A stretch of DNA of 64,000 nucleotides from Pseudoalteromonas sp. MSK9-3 (GCF_003590335.1 NZ_MIET01000034.1:1-64000), one strand, 5' to 3'; counted from the first letter of the stretch, positions 1 to 9,020 are shown. A program made the numbers and translations. Notes: generated from the sequence alone by a model not told the origin.

Positions 1-152
1 ATCTAAGCGCGAAGCAGGCCTCGAGATGAGTTCTCACTAGAGCTATAAGCTCTCTGAAGGGCCGTTGGAGACTACAACGTTGATAGGCTGGGTGTGGAAG
101 CATGGTGACATGTTAAGCTAACCAGTACTAATTACCCGTGAGGCTTAACCAT
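1..152 (+). rRNA. 23S ribosomal RNA, 3' end (partial)
   Basis: The end of the large-subunit rRNA. The closing segment CCGTGAGGCTTAACC (about 137-151) matches the universal proteobacterial 23S 3' end, and GGTGTGGAAG with the following stem resembles the last helix. The gene begins outside the window. The spacer to 5S (153-290) holds no tRNA that I can see. The end is placed by recall of the E. coli sequence and could be off by a few bases. Confidence 0.95.
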
Positions 153-290
153 ACAACGCCAAAGTGGTTTATAAGCGACAGAAGTTAGTGTTACTAAAGT
201 AGCGTTTTACAGAATTGGTCATAGATTGACTAATATTTATCAGAATTCCAGATTTAGTTAGCTTGCAGTAGCGAGTTAACACACCAGATT

Positions 291-409
291 TGCTTGGTGA
301 CAATAGCGTTTTGGACCCACCTGACCCCATGCCGAACTCAGAAGTGAAACGAAACAGCGTCGATGATAGTGTGGCAGTTGCCATGTGAAAGTAGAACATT
401 GCCAGGCAT
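291..409 (+). rRNA. rrf: 5S ribosomal RNA
   Basis: A 119-nt gene containing the highly conserved internal segments CCCACCTGACCCCATGCCG and AACTCAGAAGTGAAAC. Its ends TGCTTGG and CCAGGCA pair to form helix I. It lies 138 bp after the 23S end, the usual bacterial order, and is followed directly by a terminator. Confidence 0.97.
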
Positions 410-420
410 TAAATTAGAGA

Positions 421-450
421 AACCCGTTGCAGAGATGCGACGGGTTTTTT
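421..450 (+). terminator. Intrinsic terminator of the rRNA operon
   Basis: AACCCGTTGC and GCGACGGGTT form a 10-bp stem with one G-U pair around a 6-nt loop, followed by a run of T. It lies 11 bp after the 5S gene, where the rRNA operon should end. Confidence 0.93.
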
Positions 451-534
451 GCTATTTGTGGTTTAGGAAAGGGACTTGAGAAAAATGGGGTTAGGAAGGG
501 GGTCAGGTCGTGATGCATGAAGGGTAGTGAAAAG

Positions 535-1736
535 CATGGACCCTGAAATGAATTCAGGGAGACGGAGTTTTGTCTTTAGACGCGGCTTTTTTATTACGCG
601 GGCCCTTTTGTATTCCTGACGAAGGTCAGGAGCCATTACACTGATGCTTGCCATTGTTATTTTTACACACTCCTGTGTTCCCAAGGGCAGCGAAAACCAT
701 GGACCCTGAAATGAATTCAGGGAGACGGAGGTTTTTATTTAGGGGCTGAGTTTTTATTACGCTCACCTCGTTGTCTTCCTGACACAGGTCAGGATCCAGA
801 GAAACGAATTTACCTCACTGCTTTGTCTTCCTGACAAGGGTCAGGACCCATGACACTCATACTTTTACTGCTGTTATTATCACAGACTTCATACTCCACC
901 CCATTGTCTTCTTGACGAAGGTTAGGATCCATAACGTCTATGCTTACTGCTGTCTTCCTGACGAAGGTCAGGATCTATAACACTCATGCTTAGCATTGTT
1001 ATTTTCATACCTTTCTGTACTCCTAAAGTACAGTGAAAGGCATGGACCCTGAAACCAGCTCACGGAGACGGAGGTTTTTATTTAGAGGCGGGGTTTTTAT
1101 TTCGCTCACCTCATTGTCTTCCTGACGAAGGTCAGGATCCATAACGTCTATGCTTACTGTTGTCTTCCTGACGCAGCTCAGGATCCATAACACTCATGCT
1201 TAGCATTGTTATTTTCACACCTTTCTGTACTCGCAAAAGGCAGTGAAAACCATGGACCCTGAAATGAATTCAGGGAGACGGTCGTCTTATATTTAGAGGC
1301 GGGGTTTTGATTTCGCTCACCTCGTTGTCTTCCTGACGAAGGTCAGGATCCATAACGTCTTGCTTACCATTGTAATTATCACAAGCTTCTGAGCTCTAAT
1401 ACATAGCCCTCCTGACGAAGGTTAGGATCCATAACGTCTATGCTTACTGCTGTCTTCCTGACGCAGTTCAGGAACCATAACACTCATGCTTAGCATTGTT
1501 ATTTTCATACCTTTCCGTACTTCTAAAAGGTAGCGAAAATCATGGACCCTGAAATGAATTCAGGGAGACGGAGTTTTGTATTTAGAGCGGATGTTTTGAT
1601 TTCGCCCACACCGTTGTCTTCCTGACGAAGGTCAGGATCCATAACACTCATGCTTGCTGTTGTGATTGGTACACTTTTTTCACTTCTTAAAGGTGATGAA
1701 AACCATGGACCCTGAAACTAGTTCAGGGAGACGGAG
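535..1736. repeat. Composite hairpin repeat array (REP/BIME-like)
   Basis: Two kinds of short hairpin alternate over 1.2 kb. Element A is a 33-bp unit with the stem CCCTGAA/TTCAGGG. It occurs six times, starting at 535, 698, 1041, 1251, 1541 and 1704. Element B is an 18-bp hairpin with the stem TCCTGAC/GTCAGGA around a GAAG-type loop. It occurs eleven times, starting at 614, 777, 829, 910, 956, 1120, 1166, 1331, 1410, 1456 and 1620. The order is A-B, A-BBBB, A-BB, A-BBB, A-B, A. The DNA between hairpins is also repeated, so this is a higher-order repeat. Stems are better kept than loops; the copy at 910 keeps pairing through G-U pairs. Short open frames across it look non-coding. There is no other gene between 5S and 1814. 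Confidence 0.85.
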
Positions 1737-1813
1737 TTTTAACTTAGGGTGAGTGCCATTTAGTCAAAAGACTTCTTTGCAAAATCGTTATTTATTGCTT
1801 TAAAATCATATTT

Positions 1814-2728
1814 TTACTTATCGTTACTCGTATAAAATGCATTTTCTGGCGTAAATGTTGTCGTTTGCAGTATTGATTGGCCAAGGACATCATATTTTGT
1901 CTGATCACCTTCAGATTGTAACGCCTGCTGTGATTCATCTAACATATTTTGACTGCTTAATATGTGGCTCAATGTTAATGATCCATCTAGGCAGACTTCC
2001 CCATAGTTCTGGTTTACATGAAAGTTGTTTAACGCAGCAGCTTGTTCTGCCGATGTTAATGTTGTTGCTATATTTAGAATCGTCTTACCTTTAGAGTCCA
2101 CAAGGCTAATATGTGAATGTTGGGGCTTTTCAAACATAATGTTAAGTGAAGAGTTTGAAATTGTATTTCTGTAAGCCCAAGGAAGAATGCAGTTATCGAA
2201 ACGTTGCAGAAAATGTTTAAAGTACCCACCTTTATCTGCATTTAGTATAGGTTCGATATGCCCTTGCGCAGTAATACTTTGGCTGTTCAGATACCAAGGT
2301 CTAAGACGTTGCATCAGATGGTTACGACCAAAATTCAGGCGTTCACATAATGGGTCGGGTAAGATTGTATAGGAGATCCCCTTTAGAGCTGCCTGTTTGA
2401 TACTTAGGTTAATCTCGGCACTATTAAACCAAGAGCTGAGAGCATATATATGATTTATGCCGAACAATTTCAGCTGCTCGATATCAGACATAGATAAAGG
2501 AATAGCAAGTACCATCCATAATTGATGATGCGCGTGTGAGGCGGGGGGGTTACTTAATAAGTCGTTTAGTAAATTCGGTTGTGCACCCGAACAAATAGTT
2601 AATGTTTCTTTGGCATTACTTATGCTCATAGCTTGTCGCCAGCCTGGACGGTTGACTAATGTTGCAGCGCGAGTAAATAAGCGCTGACAAATCAGCATTT
2701 GCGTTTGGTTTAAAGCTGTTTCCTTCAT
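1814..2728 (-). CDS. Hypothetical protein (304 aa)
   Basis: I do not recognise a family. The open frame is long, starts at an ATG and has ordinary composition. The protein looks soluble and cytoplasmic: no signal peptide or membrane segment. Residues about 80-130 read as alternating hydrophobic strands and helices; the last 45 residues are polar and probably disordered. It is transcribed divergently from a response-regulator-like gene 189 bp away, which may control it. It stands alone between the repeat array and that regulator. Confidence 0.7.
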   Translation of the reverse strand: MKETALNQTQMLICQRLFTRAATLVNRPGWRQAMSISNAKETLTICSGAQPNLLNDLLSNPPASHAHHQLWMVLAIPLSMSDIEQLKLFGINHIYALSSWFNSAEINLSIKQAALKGISYTILPDPLCERLNFGRNHLMQRLRPWYLNSQSITAQGHIEPILNADKGGYFKHFLQRFDNCILPWAYRNTISNSSLNIMFEKPQHSHISLVDSKGKTILNIATTLTSAEQAAALNNFHVNQNYGEVCLDGSLTLSHILSSQNMLDESQQALQSEGDQTKYDVLGQSILQTTTFTPENAFYTSNDK

Positions 2729-2917
2729 AATTTCGCCTGTTCAGGTTTTTTCGGCCTTATTGGACCTACTTTTCAATTTCATGACAATTTTAAAAAAGTC
2801 AGCCGAAATTTACCCTGTTAAAACTGACAGGGTAGTGATTGGAAGAACAGCGATTGTTGTATTTTATCAGGCACGGTTAAATATGACACACATCAAGGAA
2901 CAACGGGAATATCACTT

Positions 2918-3634
2918 ATGACAGAGTTAAACTTTAGGTCTTTAAGCAGTGCAACAAGAGTACTTGTTGCTTATAGCGATGACGTACTTTCTGAAAGCTT
3001 ATTGAATGAGCTTGAATTTGCTGGAGTTACGGTTGATTATGCGGGAAATTTTTTGACTGCAATGCACTTGTTGTCTGAACATGTGTTCGATTTTATTTTT
3101 GTCTCAGATAAATTAATTGGCGGAACTGGGACTAAACTCGTGACCCAAGTACGCTCTCATTTACCTCGAAAGTTAGTGATTTTTTATAGTTACTCACACA
3201 AGCTCAACTTAGATGAGCGACTTAACTTATACCGCCAAGGCGTGGACGACGTATATTGTGAATTAACGCCGGTTAGAGAGCAGTTAGCAAAACTTAATGC
3301 GATAGCGAGCAGAACTCAAAGTGATGAACATAGCATTTTGACTCTTGGCCCATTGAGACTTGATATAAAAAATCGTCAAGTATTACGTGATGGCCAAGAA
3401 GTAAAGCTGACTCAAACTGGTTTTCAAATATTAAAAAAATTATTAAAAAGTTCCCCGAACGTTGTTGCAAAACAGGAACTGGAGTGGGACCTATGGCGAG
3501 ATGAGCCCCCGACAACAGATGTCTTGCGTTCTCATATGTATCATTTAAGAAGGCAGTTAGATAAGCCGTTTGGATTTCCGCTTATCCATACTATTCATGG
3601 ACATGGTTTTAAGCTGTTGCAGCAAGCGCATTAA
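2918..3634 (+). CDS. OmpR-type response regulator with degenerate receiver domain
   Basis: A 238-aa transcription factor: receiver-like fold at about residues 12-125 and an OmpR/PhoB winged helix at about 140-235, with the recognisable VLRSHMYHLRRQLDKP and IHTIHGHGFKLL segments. The receiver has lost the signature residues: the phospho-acceptor position in FDFIFVSDKL aligns to Ser rather than Asp, the Thr/Ser switch region reads FYSYS, and the usual KP pair reads TP. It therefore probably works without phosphorylation. No histidine kinase is nearby. A bidirectional terminator follows. Targets are unknown; the divergent neighbour at 1814-2728 is an obvious candidate. Confidence 0.85.
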   Translation: MTELNFRSLSSATRVLVAYSDDVLSESLLNELEFAGVTVDYAGNFLTAMHLLSEHVFDFIFVSDKLIGGTGTKLVTQVRSHLPRKLVIFYSYSHKLNLDERLNLYRQGVDDVYCELTPVREQLAKLNAIASRTQSDEHSILTLGPLRLDIKNRQVLRDGQEVKLTQTGFQILKKLLKSSPNVVAKQELEWDLWRDEPPTTDVLRSHMYHLRRQLDKPFGFPLIHTIHGHGFKLLQQAH

Positions 3635-3700
3635 TTACAACGAAGAGTTTCCCTGGGATCCAATCTGCCCGATTGGAGCGAGTGATTAAGCCACTCGGCA

Positions 3701-3730
3701 AAAAGAGCATGTTATCCATGCTCTTTTTTT
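3701..3730. terminator. Bidirectional intrinsic terminator
   Basis: AAGAGCATG and CATGCTCTT form a 9-bp stem with a 5-nt loop, with T runs on both strands. It serves both the regulator gene to the left and the long biosynthetic operon arriving from the right, whose last stop codon is 10 bp away. Confidence 0.92.
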
Positions 3731-3739
3731 ATGTGTTTC

Positions 3740-4906
3740 TTAAGAGAAGTTATGTGATTGATAGGTAACCTTTGAGATTAAGTCTTGACCAACCTCAATA
3801 CCAAAGCCAGCATTTTCCTTCAATAGTGACATCGGGAGTTTACCTGCATGAGCGAACATGACACTTGGATGTGTAATATCTTGTTCCAGTAAGTATGTAC
3901 CAAATGCGCCTTCATAAAATCGACACTTTGGTAGAAGTTTCGCCAGTGTATGCCCTGCGGCTGTGAGAATCGCGGTTTCACCAACTTGCGCGCCAAGTTG
4001 GCAATCAATGTTATGCGCTTGTGCTATTTTTGCAATTGCTAAACACGCTGAGATGCCGCCAAGCTTCGATACTCTTAAATTAAATACTGTTGCGCCAGCA
4101 TTTTCAGCAAACCAAAGTGCATCGTCATAATGACACAGTGACTCATCTATACATATGTCCATAGTGCCTTTAAGCTTCGAGACTAATTCTGGATATGCTG
4201 CTTTTAACTCAACGGGCATGGGTTGCTCACAACAAACAACCCCTTTGTCAGCGAATTTTTTAAGTGCATCAATAGCTTGGTTTAAATCCCAGGCACCATT
4301 GGCGTCTAAACGTATTTCAATATCACCTGAATTAGCACTACGAATTTTATCTATCAGTGCTAACTCAGCGTCTAGATCTGTGCCGACTTTTACTTTAAAT
4401 TGTTTCAACGATAGTTGGTCATAGACACTTTGGTATCGCTTAAATGCTTCATGGGAGCCCAATGAGTAAGTACCACTATAACGAATATCAGGCATTGCGT
4501 GTGTAGTAGTATCTGAACTAAATAGCTTATAAACCGAAGACTGTGTCGATTTTGCAAATGCATCAAGAAGCGCGAGCTCGGTAATGGCCAAAACACAGGT
4601 TTGACGGTTATTTATGTTATGTACTTCAAAGAATGAGTGGAGCCACTGTTTGAGCTCACCGAAACTTGAAAACGATTTATTTAATAGTGCAGGTAGAACT
4701 ATATCTGACAGAGCCGAGATGACACTTTGGTGTGTCTCCCCCGTGACATAGTCACGAGGAAGACATTCACCATAGCCAATCAGACCGTCGCTTAATTCAA
4801 CTTCTAAAATAATGCCTTGAACCTCTTTACGGGTATGTAGCGCATGCTTAAAGCTGACTTTAAATGGAATATGTGTCTCACGAAGGCGACAGGCTATAAT
4901 TTTCAT
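3740..4906 (-). CDS. Enolase-superfamily (MR/MLE) epimerase, dipeptide-epimerase-like
   Basis: A 388-aa muconate-lactonising/mandelate-racemase enzyme. The catalytic set is visible: KxK at K171/K173, metal ligands D201 (RLDANG), E227 (EQP) and D254 (IDES), and the second catalytic Lys K281 (VSKLGG). Two Lys bases facing one carbon are typical of dipeptide epimerases and N-acylamino-acid racemases, which invert the alpha carbon of a peptide or acyl amino acid. It is the last gene of the PKS operon and overlaps the preceding hydrolase by 4 bp. Because a GH3 amide synthetase is in the same operon, an amino-acid conjugate is a plausible substrate; that is inference. o-Succinylbenzoate synthase is a less likely alternative, as no menaquinone genes are near. 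Confidence 0.85.
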   Translation of the reverse strand: MKIIACRLRETHIPFKVSFKHALHTRKEVQGIILEVELSDGLIGYGECLPRDYVTGETHQSVISALSDIVLPALLNKSFSSFGELKQWLHSFFEVHNINNRQTCVLAITELALLDAFAKSTQSSVYKLFSSDTTTHAMPDIRYSGTYSLGSHEAFKRYQSVYDQLSLKQFKVKVGTDLDAELALIDKIRSANSGDIEIRLDANGAWDLNQAIDALKKFADKGVVCCEQPMPVELKAAYPELVSKLKGTMDICIDESLCHYDDALWFAENAGATVFNLRVSKLGGISACLAIAKIAQAHNIDCQLGAQVGETAILTAAGHTLAKLLPKCRFYEGAFGTYLLEQDITHPSVMFAHAGKLPMSLLKENAGFGIEVGQDLISKVTYQSHNFS

Positions 4907-6060
4907 TGCTCGATATACTCCAATACTTCTTGTTCATCGATGTCGCGGTCATTTAGAAAGTTATGGATATCTAAGACGGCTTGCTCCATATCACTGCTGA
5001 AACTAATGAAGTGTTTATTGTCCAAGGCACGATAAAACTTTGCTACAGCGTTTTCTGGTGAGCGGTTAATGTATGCAAGGGTTTTCGTGTTATTCATCAT
5101 GGTGTCTTGTTCAGCAAGTAAGTAGAACCTTGGGTAGTTGCTAAGCGGATCATTATTCATTGCTTCTCTACTTAAATTATATTGGCCTATGCCAACGACC
5201 GCATAATAAAAGCTTTGTGTAACATCTCGTAAAGAGCGCTGATCATGGCGGATTGACCATAAATAAATTGGATCTTGTGTGAAGTAGTTACCCCCTTGAT
5301 CGCCTTCTGTTTCTGGAATACTTGAAGGGAAGTAGTCGTATGGTTGTTTCGTTACAAACTCTTCTAACGTGAAGGGTAAAGGTAAATCAACGAATAAACC
5401 AGGGGTCGTAAATACGGCCTGTGACACATTGCTCGGGGCATATTGGTTCATATATGCGGTGACAATATGTGCACCAAAACTGTTGCCCCAAATTGTAATC
5501 GAATTTTCAGGTATCTCTTGATGAGCAAGCGTTACGACTTGGTCAAGTGTCCATGTCCATGTTTTCCAATTATTTATATGACCTGGCTGTATTACAGGTT
5601 GAGTTGTATTGTTTAGATCCTTGTGCAAGGTGATCCCGCCTGATGACCGGCCTGAGCCGATACGGTCAAAAGCATAAACGGTGTAACCCAATACCGATAA
5701 ATACTCAGCTGTAAAATTAAACCAGTCTTTATGTGATTGAAAACCATGGTTGTATATAATGGTTTGTCCATTACTACGCCATGGCGTCCACTTTGTGTAT
5801 GAAATGTCATACATTAAAGGGCGTTGAGCTTGTTCAGAAAGTTCAATGTCATTTAATTTCAGCGTATATTCTTGCCCTGTTAAATTTAACAGATCAAATG
5901 GTGAATAGAGGCTTTGAGCATAGCTATTGTTGGCCTCAACTTGTATAGAGCTATTACTTGCTGATGGGCCGTTTTTCACTGGTTCAGCATTAACATGTGT
6001 TGCTGCGGTAATAGATAATCCTAAAAGAAGTGCACTTAACTGTGTTGTGATGATTTTCAT
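4903..6060 (-). CDS. Secreted alpha/beta hydrolase
   Basis: 385 aa with an N-terminal signal peptide ending near VNA-EP (residues 1-25), so probably periplasmic or extracellular. The alpha/beta hydrolase core follows: oxyanion region IIYNHGFQSHKDW (about 101-113), strand FDRIGSGRSSG, nucleophile elbow GNSFG with Ser194, a candidate acid in LLAEQD and a catalytic His in DNKHF. The order fits serine hydrolases of the Hydrolase_4/S33 type; the substrate cannot be read. It overlaps the GH3 gene upstream and the epimerase downstream by 4 bp each, so all three are translationally coupled. A role in maturing, exporting or degrading the operon's product is inference. Confidence 0.83.
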   Translation of the reverse strand: MKIITTQLSALLLGLSITAATHVNAEPVKNGPSASNSSIQVEANNSYAQSLYSPFDLLNLTGQEYTLKLNDIELSEQAQRPLMYDISYTKWTPWRSNGQTIIYNHGFQSHKDWFNFTAEYLSVLGYTVYAFDRIGSGRSSGGITLHKDLNNTTQPVIQPGHINNWKTWTWTLDQVVTLAHQEIPENSITIWGNSFGAHIVTAYMNQYAPSNVSQAVFTTPGLFVDLPLPFTLEEFVTKQPYDYFPSSIPETEGDQGGNYFTQDPIYLWSIRHDQRSLRDVTQSFYYAVVGIGQYNLSREAMNNDPLSNYPRFYLLAEQDTMMNNTKTLAYINRSPENAVAKFYRALDNKHFISFSSDMEQAVLDIHNFLNDRDIDEQEVLEYIEQ

Positions 6061-7763
6061 GCTGCTGATTCCTTAATACTTAAGCTTTGGTAAATGGTTT
6101 CTACTGTGAATGAGGCTAAAAGACTTTTGTCCATACTAAGTGGGACCGTTTTGAATTGTGCTTCACGAACTCCCCCGGCAATTCGTGCGCGTTTAAACTT
6201 TTCGAGAGCGCCAAATGACAGGCTATGTACAGCTGCTGGTTGGAGGCGTAAAGACTCTCGTTTGGTTTTATATTCTAGATTGAGCTTTTGTAAATGAAGC
6301 TCAAATGCATCAGCAAATTCGGCATGCTCTTGCGTGCTATATCCTGGTTCAAATTCGGCATAGAGTTTATATTGAGTGCTTTGTAAATCGGCATGACAAT
6401 GATAAAAATTAACCTGAATTTGGCAGTCAAACTCGGCATGTTTAACAGCATCGATTACTTGTTTTTCATATATTTTCTCACCCGTTATATTGGTGATCCC
6501 TTTACCTTTTTGTACAAAAACAATTTTCGGCGTATTGCCAACAAAACCAGTAACCTGAACTATGTCATTGATATTGTAACGATATAAACCAGCCTTATTG
6601 GTAAAGAATAAGTAGTATTGGCTGCCTAGTTCAATTTCGTCAGCGAGATATGTTTTGGGGTGCGCATTATCAATGTCATCAGTACGGATAAATTCAAAGA
6701 AGTTGTCTTCGATGGTGAGTACCCCGTCACCTCTATTTAAATCTAGGGGAACTGAGCCTCGTATTTCTGATGCTAAATACCCCAAATCTTTGATATTCAC
6801 TTTGCCATACCATGCCTGCATTTTATCAATAAAGGTGGCTGAGTTACCGCCGGTCCAGGTTGCAACAACCTCTAGATCTGGCCAATAGTGGATTGGACGA
6901 AGTTTATGCTCCTCATCTTGTTCAATACATTGCTCTAAGTAGTTGGCGCGTTCAGGGTTCGGAGTTAGCCTGTCTTCAACCAGTTTTCTGATGGCTTCAG
7001 GTAGCACTAACGTTGTGTCGAGGATCCCGAGCCTAATATCATTTATTAAGCGTTCTTTCATGTCATCGGCTTTGTTGCAAAGCAGGCTTAGAGTTGATGG
7101 GTTGGTTGAGGAGACTAAACTCACGTTATTGTCGGCTAAACCAAGCAGCAAAATACAGTAGTAGCGGGCGTCATAATCTGCTATTTCGTATACTTCATAG
7201 GGGATTGAATATTTTGCTTTTATTGCCGGATCTAAATCTTTGACGTATTGCCCAGAGGTCGATCCAAACGGTGTGCCGTCCGGTGCATATCCCTCGACTG
7301 CGGGTGAGACGATAACGACCCAGTTACCTTGCATTGCTTCAGGAGAGTTACAGGCTAATGAATAAGACCATAACATTGCTGAGCCTTTATGAGCCCCAGA
7401 TCGTTGCTCTGTTGTAACTGGAATATATTTTGGCTCTCCAGTTGAGCCGCTTGTTGTAGCGTAATAGCAAGGGTTGCCACTGACTAATTGGTCCGGTATC
7501 CCTTGCAAGTGTTTTTCCATATAGGGATAGAGTGAATCATAGTCTTGAAGTGGCACTTGGTTACGATAATTATCATACGTGACAACGTCATCAAAGTTAT
7601 GATCAGTACCGAATTGAGTGTGGCCATGTTTTTGTAAAATTGAGCGCAGTAAATCCAGTTGCGTTTGCCTACAGTTATGTGCACCAGACATAAACGCATT
7701 CATCAGTTCCTGACCTTGGGCCATGAATTGAGCCGCAGCATCATTGGGTGTGTTTTTTCTCAT
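6057..7763 (-). CDS. GH3-family acid-amido synthetase
   Basis: 568 aa, close to the usual GH3 length. All three nucleotide-binding motifs are present: motif I TSGSTGEPK (104-112), motif II GYLASE (328-333) and motif III YRYNINDIVQVTGF (394-407). GH3 enzymes are ANL-fold adenylating proteins that activate a carboxylic acid as acyl-AMP and pass it to an amino acid; the plant members act on jasmonate and auxin. Bacterial members are poorly characterised. Here it sits in a PKS operon that lacks a fused thioesterase domain, so it may amidate the released polyketide acid. The start has an upstream AAGGA. It overlaps the next gene by 4 bp. Confidence 0.9.
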   Translation of the reverse strand: MRKNTPNDAAAQFMAQGQELMNAFMSGAHNCRQTQLDLLRSILQKHGHTQFGTDHNFDDVVTYDNYRNQVPLQDYDSLYPYMEKHLQGIPDQLVSGNPCYYATTSGSTGEPKYIPVTTEQRSGAHKGSAMLWSYSLACNSPEAMQGNWVVIVSPAVEGYAPDGTPFGSTSGQYVKDLDPAIKAKYSIPYEVYEIADYDARYYCILLLGLADNNVSLVSSTNPSTLSLLCNKADDMKERLINDIRLGILDTTLVLPEAIRKLVEDRLTPNPERANYLEQCIEQDEEHKLRPIHYWPDLEVVATWTGGNSATFIDKMQAWYGKVNIKDLGYLASEIRGSVPLDLNRGDGVLTIEDNFFEFIRTDDIDNAHPKTYLADEIELGSQYYLFFTNKAGLYRYNINDIVQVTGFVGNTPKIVFVQKGKGITNITGEKIYEKQVIDAVKHAEFDCQIQVNFYHCHADLQSTQYKLYAEFEPGYSTQEHAEFADAFELHLQKLNLEYKTKRESLRLQPAAVHSLSFGALEKFKRARIAGGVREAQFKTVPLSMDKSLLASFTVETIYQSLSIKESAA

Positions 7764-7804
7764 CCTAATTCATCCTTATAAGTTAGTCATTAATTGGTCA
7801 GTGT

Positions 7805-8596
7805 TTAGCTGGCGCATGCAAATTGGTTTATCTCAGATAATGCATTGCTGAGCTTGGTATTGATGTATTCGAATAACGCGTCTGGGTGCTGGTTTAAATA
7901 AAAGTGTTCTCCTTCTATATCGAATTGATTGAGTTGTTTAAGCGGCAATTGTTTCCATGCGTTTATTTGCGTATCTGAGACTAACTTGTCCTGTATTGCT
8001 GCAATAATTTCTAATGGTTGTGTTATGGCATCTGCTTGACCACTGTATGAAAACTGCTCTAACAAATGATAGTCAGCACGAATAATGGGTAAAACACTTT
8101 GCATAAGCTCAGTATTTTTTAGCACTTCTTCTGGCGTGCCTCCGAGCGCGCGAAGTTCATTGATAAGCGCAGGCTCTGGCAAATGGGCACGGCGTTTTAA
8201 AATACTCAGTTGCGGTGCCGGTCTGGCAGATATAAATGTGCCTAATGTGCTGACGCCTCTTTGATTCAATGCCGCGGTCACCAAAAATGCTAATAAGCCC
8301 CCCATGCTGTGGCCAAATATTGCAAAGGGCTTTGGGTAGTTCACAAGCTGTTCGACGATTGGGTTAACTAAATCGGCTACCTGCTCAGGGAACCCTTCAC
8401 GGCTTCTGCTAGGACGCCCTGGCATTTTTAGGGCTGCGACGTCAAAGTGTGAATTTATTTTGTCGCACCATTTTGTATAGTTATGCTCATTGCCTCCAAC
8501 AAAGGGAAAGCAGAATAATGTTGCGTCAGCACTGATGTCAGAGCCAAAGTACTCAAACCAGCGACGATGTTGTCGAGAGTGAAGAGAGTTAGTCAT
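7805..8596 (-). CDS. Type II thioesterase
   Basis: 264 aa from the ATG at 8596, chosen because GGGAG lies 6 nt upstream and the preceding gene stops 1 bp before it. The frame stays open further upstream, into the hotdog gene. It is an alpha/beta hydrolase of the TEII group that accompanies PKS and NRPS systems: FCFPFVGGN near residue 30, LKMPGRPSR near 57, nucleophile GHSMGG with Ser97, and a catalytic His in EGEHFYLN. TEII enzymes clear misprimed or stalled acyl groups from carrier proteins. As the PKS has no fused thioesterase, this one or its hotdog neighbour may also do the normal release. Confidence 0.92.
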   Translation of the reverse strand: MTNSLHSRQHRRWFEYFGSDISADATLFCFPFVGGNEHNYTKWCDKINSHFDVAALKMPGRPSRSREGFPEQVADLVNPIVEQLVNYPKPFAIFGHSMGGLLAFLVTAALNQRGVSTLGTFISARPAPQLSILKRRAHLPEPALINELRALGGTPEEVLKNTELMQSVLPIIRADYHLLEQFSYSGQADAITQPLEIIAAIQDKLVSDTQINAWKQLPLKQLNQFDIEGEHFYLNQHPDALFEYINTKLSNALSEINQFACAS

Positions 8597-8597
8597 G

Positions 8598-9020
8598 TTA
8601 GCTCCCATGTACCAAGACACAGCAAGCCTTTGCTGTTGCACAGATTTCCCCTTCAGTATCAACAAGCTGACCTTCTGAGAAACCATGGGTCTTTGTCATT
8701 GACGATACTTTGCCAATCGCTTTTAGCGGTGTGTGAGGGGGAATTGCTCTGATGTAATTTAACGTTAAACTGACGGTACCGACGGTCGCATTTGATCCTT
8801 GCAATGTTTGAATTGCAAGGGCTGTGACAGAATCCAGCATTGTGGCGGCATAACCCCCATGCACTGTGCCATTGGCATTTAAGTGGGCGTCTGTAGGGGT
8901 GACCGTCACAGAGACTTCACCAGGAAGAGCACGTCCATCACTGAATGGGAAGTAATCGATAATACTTGCTTTATTTACGTCACTGTTGAGCATATGGTTA
9001 ACGAGATTTAGACCAGTCAT
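8598..9020 (-). CDS. PaaI-family hotdog thioesterase
   Basis: 140 aa from the ATG at 9020, which has AAGGATAT in front; a longer frame to 9077 lacks this. The single hotdog domain shows NGTVHGGYAATMLDS, the typical HGG helix start followed by the catalytic-helix Asp of PaaI/4HBT thioesterases. These cleave acyl-CoA or acyl-carrier thioesters. It is the second gene of the PKS operon, 75 bp after the synthase and 1 bp before the type II thioesterase, so it is a good candidate for releasing the chain. Having two unrelated thioesterases in one operon is unusual. Confidence 0.9.
   Translation of the reverse strand: MTGLNLVNHMLNSDVNKASIIDYFPFSDGRALPGEVSVTVTPTDAHLNANGTVHGGYAATMLDSVTALAIQTLQGSNATVGTVSLTLNYIRAIPPHTPLKAIGKVSSMTKTHGFSEGQLVDTEGEICATAKACCVLVHGS

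Noticed and set aside
153..290. tRNA gene in the 23S-5S spacer
   Set aside because: No cloverleaf, TTCGA-type T-loop or CCA end could be found.
169..399. Minus-strand open frame over the rRNA spacer and 5S gene
   Set aside because: It lies across a clear 5S rRNA; a shadow frame.
463..684. Minus-strand 73-aa open frame in the repeat array
   Set aside because: It is built from the hairpin repeats, with no ribosome binding site or protein-like pattern.
535..1736. CRISPR array
   Set aside because: Repeat spacing is irregular (163, 343, 210, 290, 163 bp), the spacers are themselves repeated, and no cas genes are present.
6057..7763. Auxin conjugation as the function of the GH3 protein
   Set aside because: Family name only. 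The PKS operon context points to another acid, and substrate residues cannot be judged by eye.
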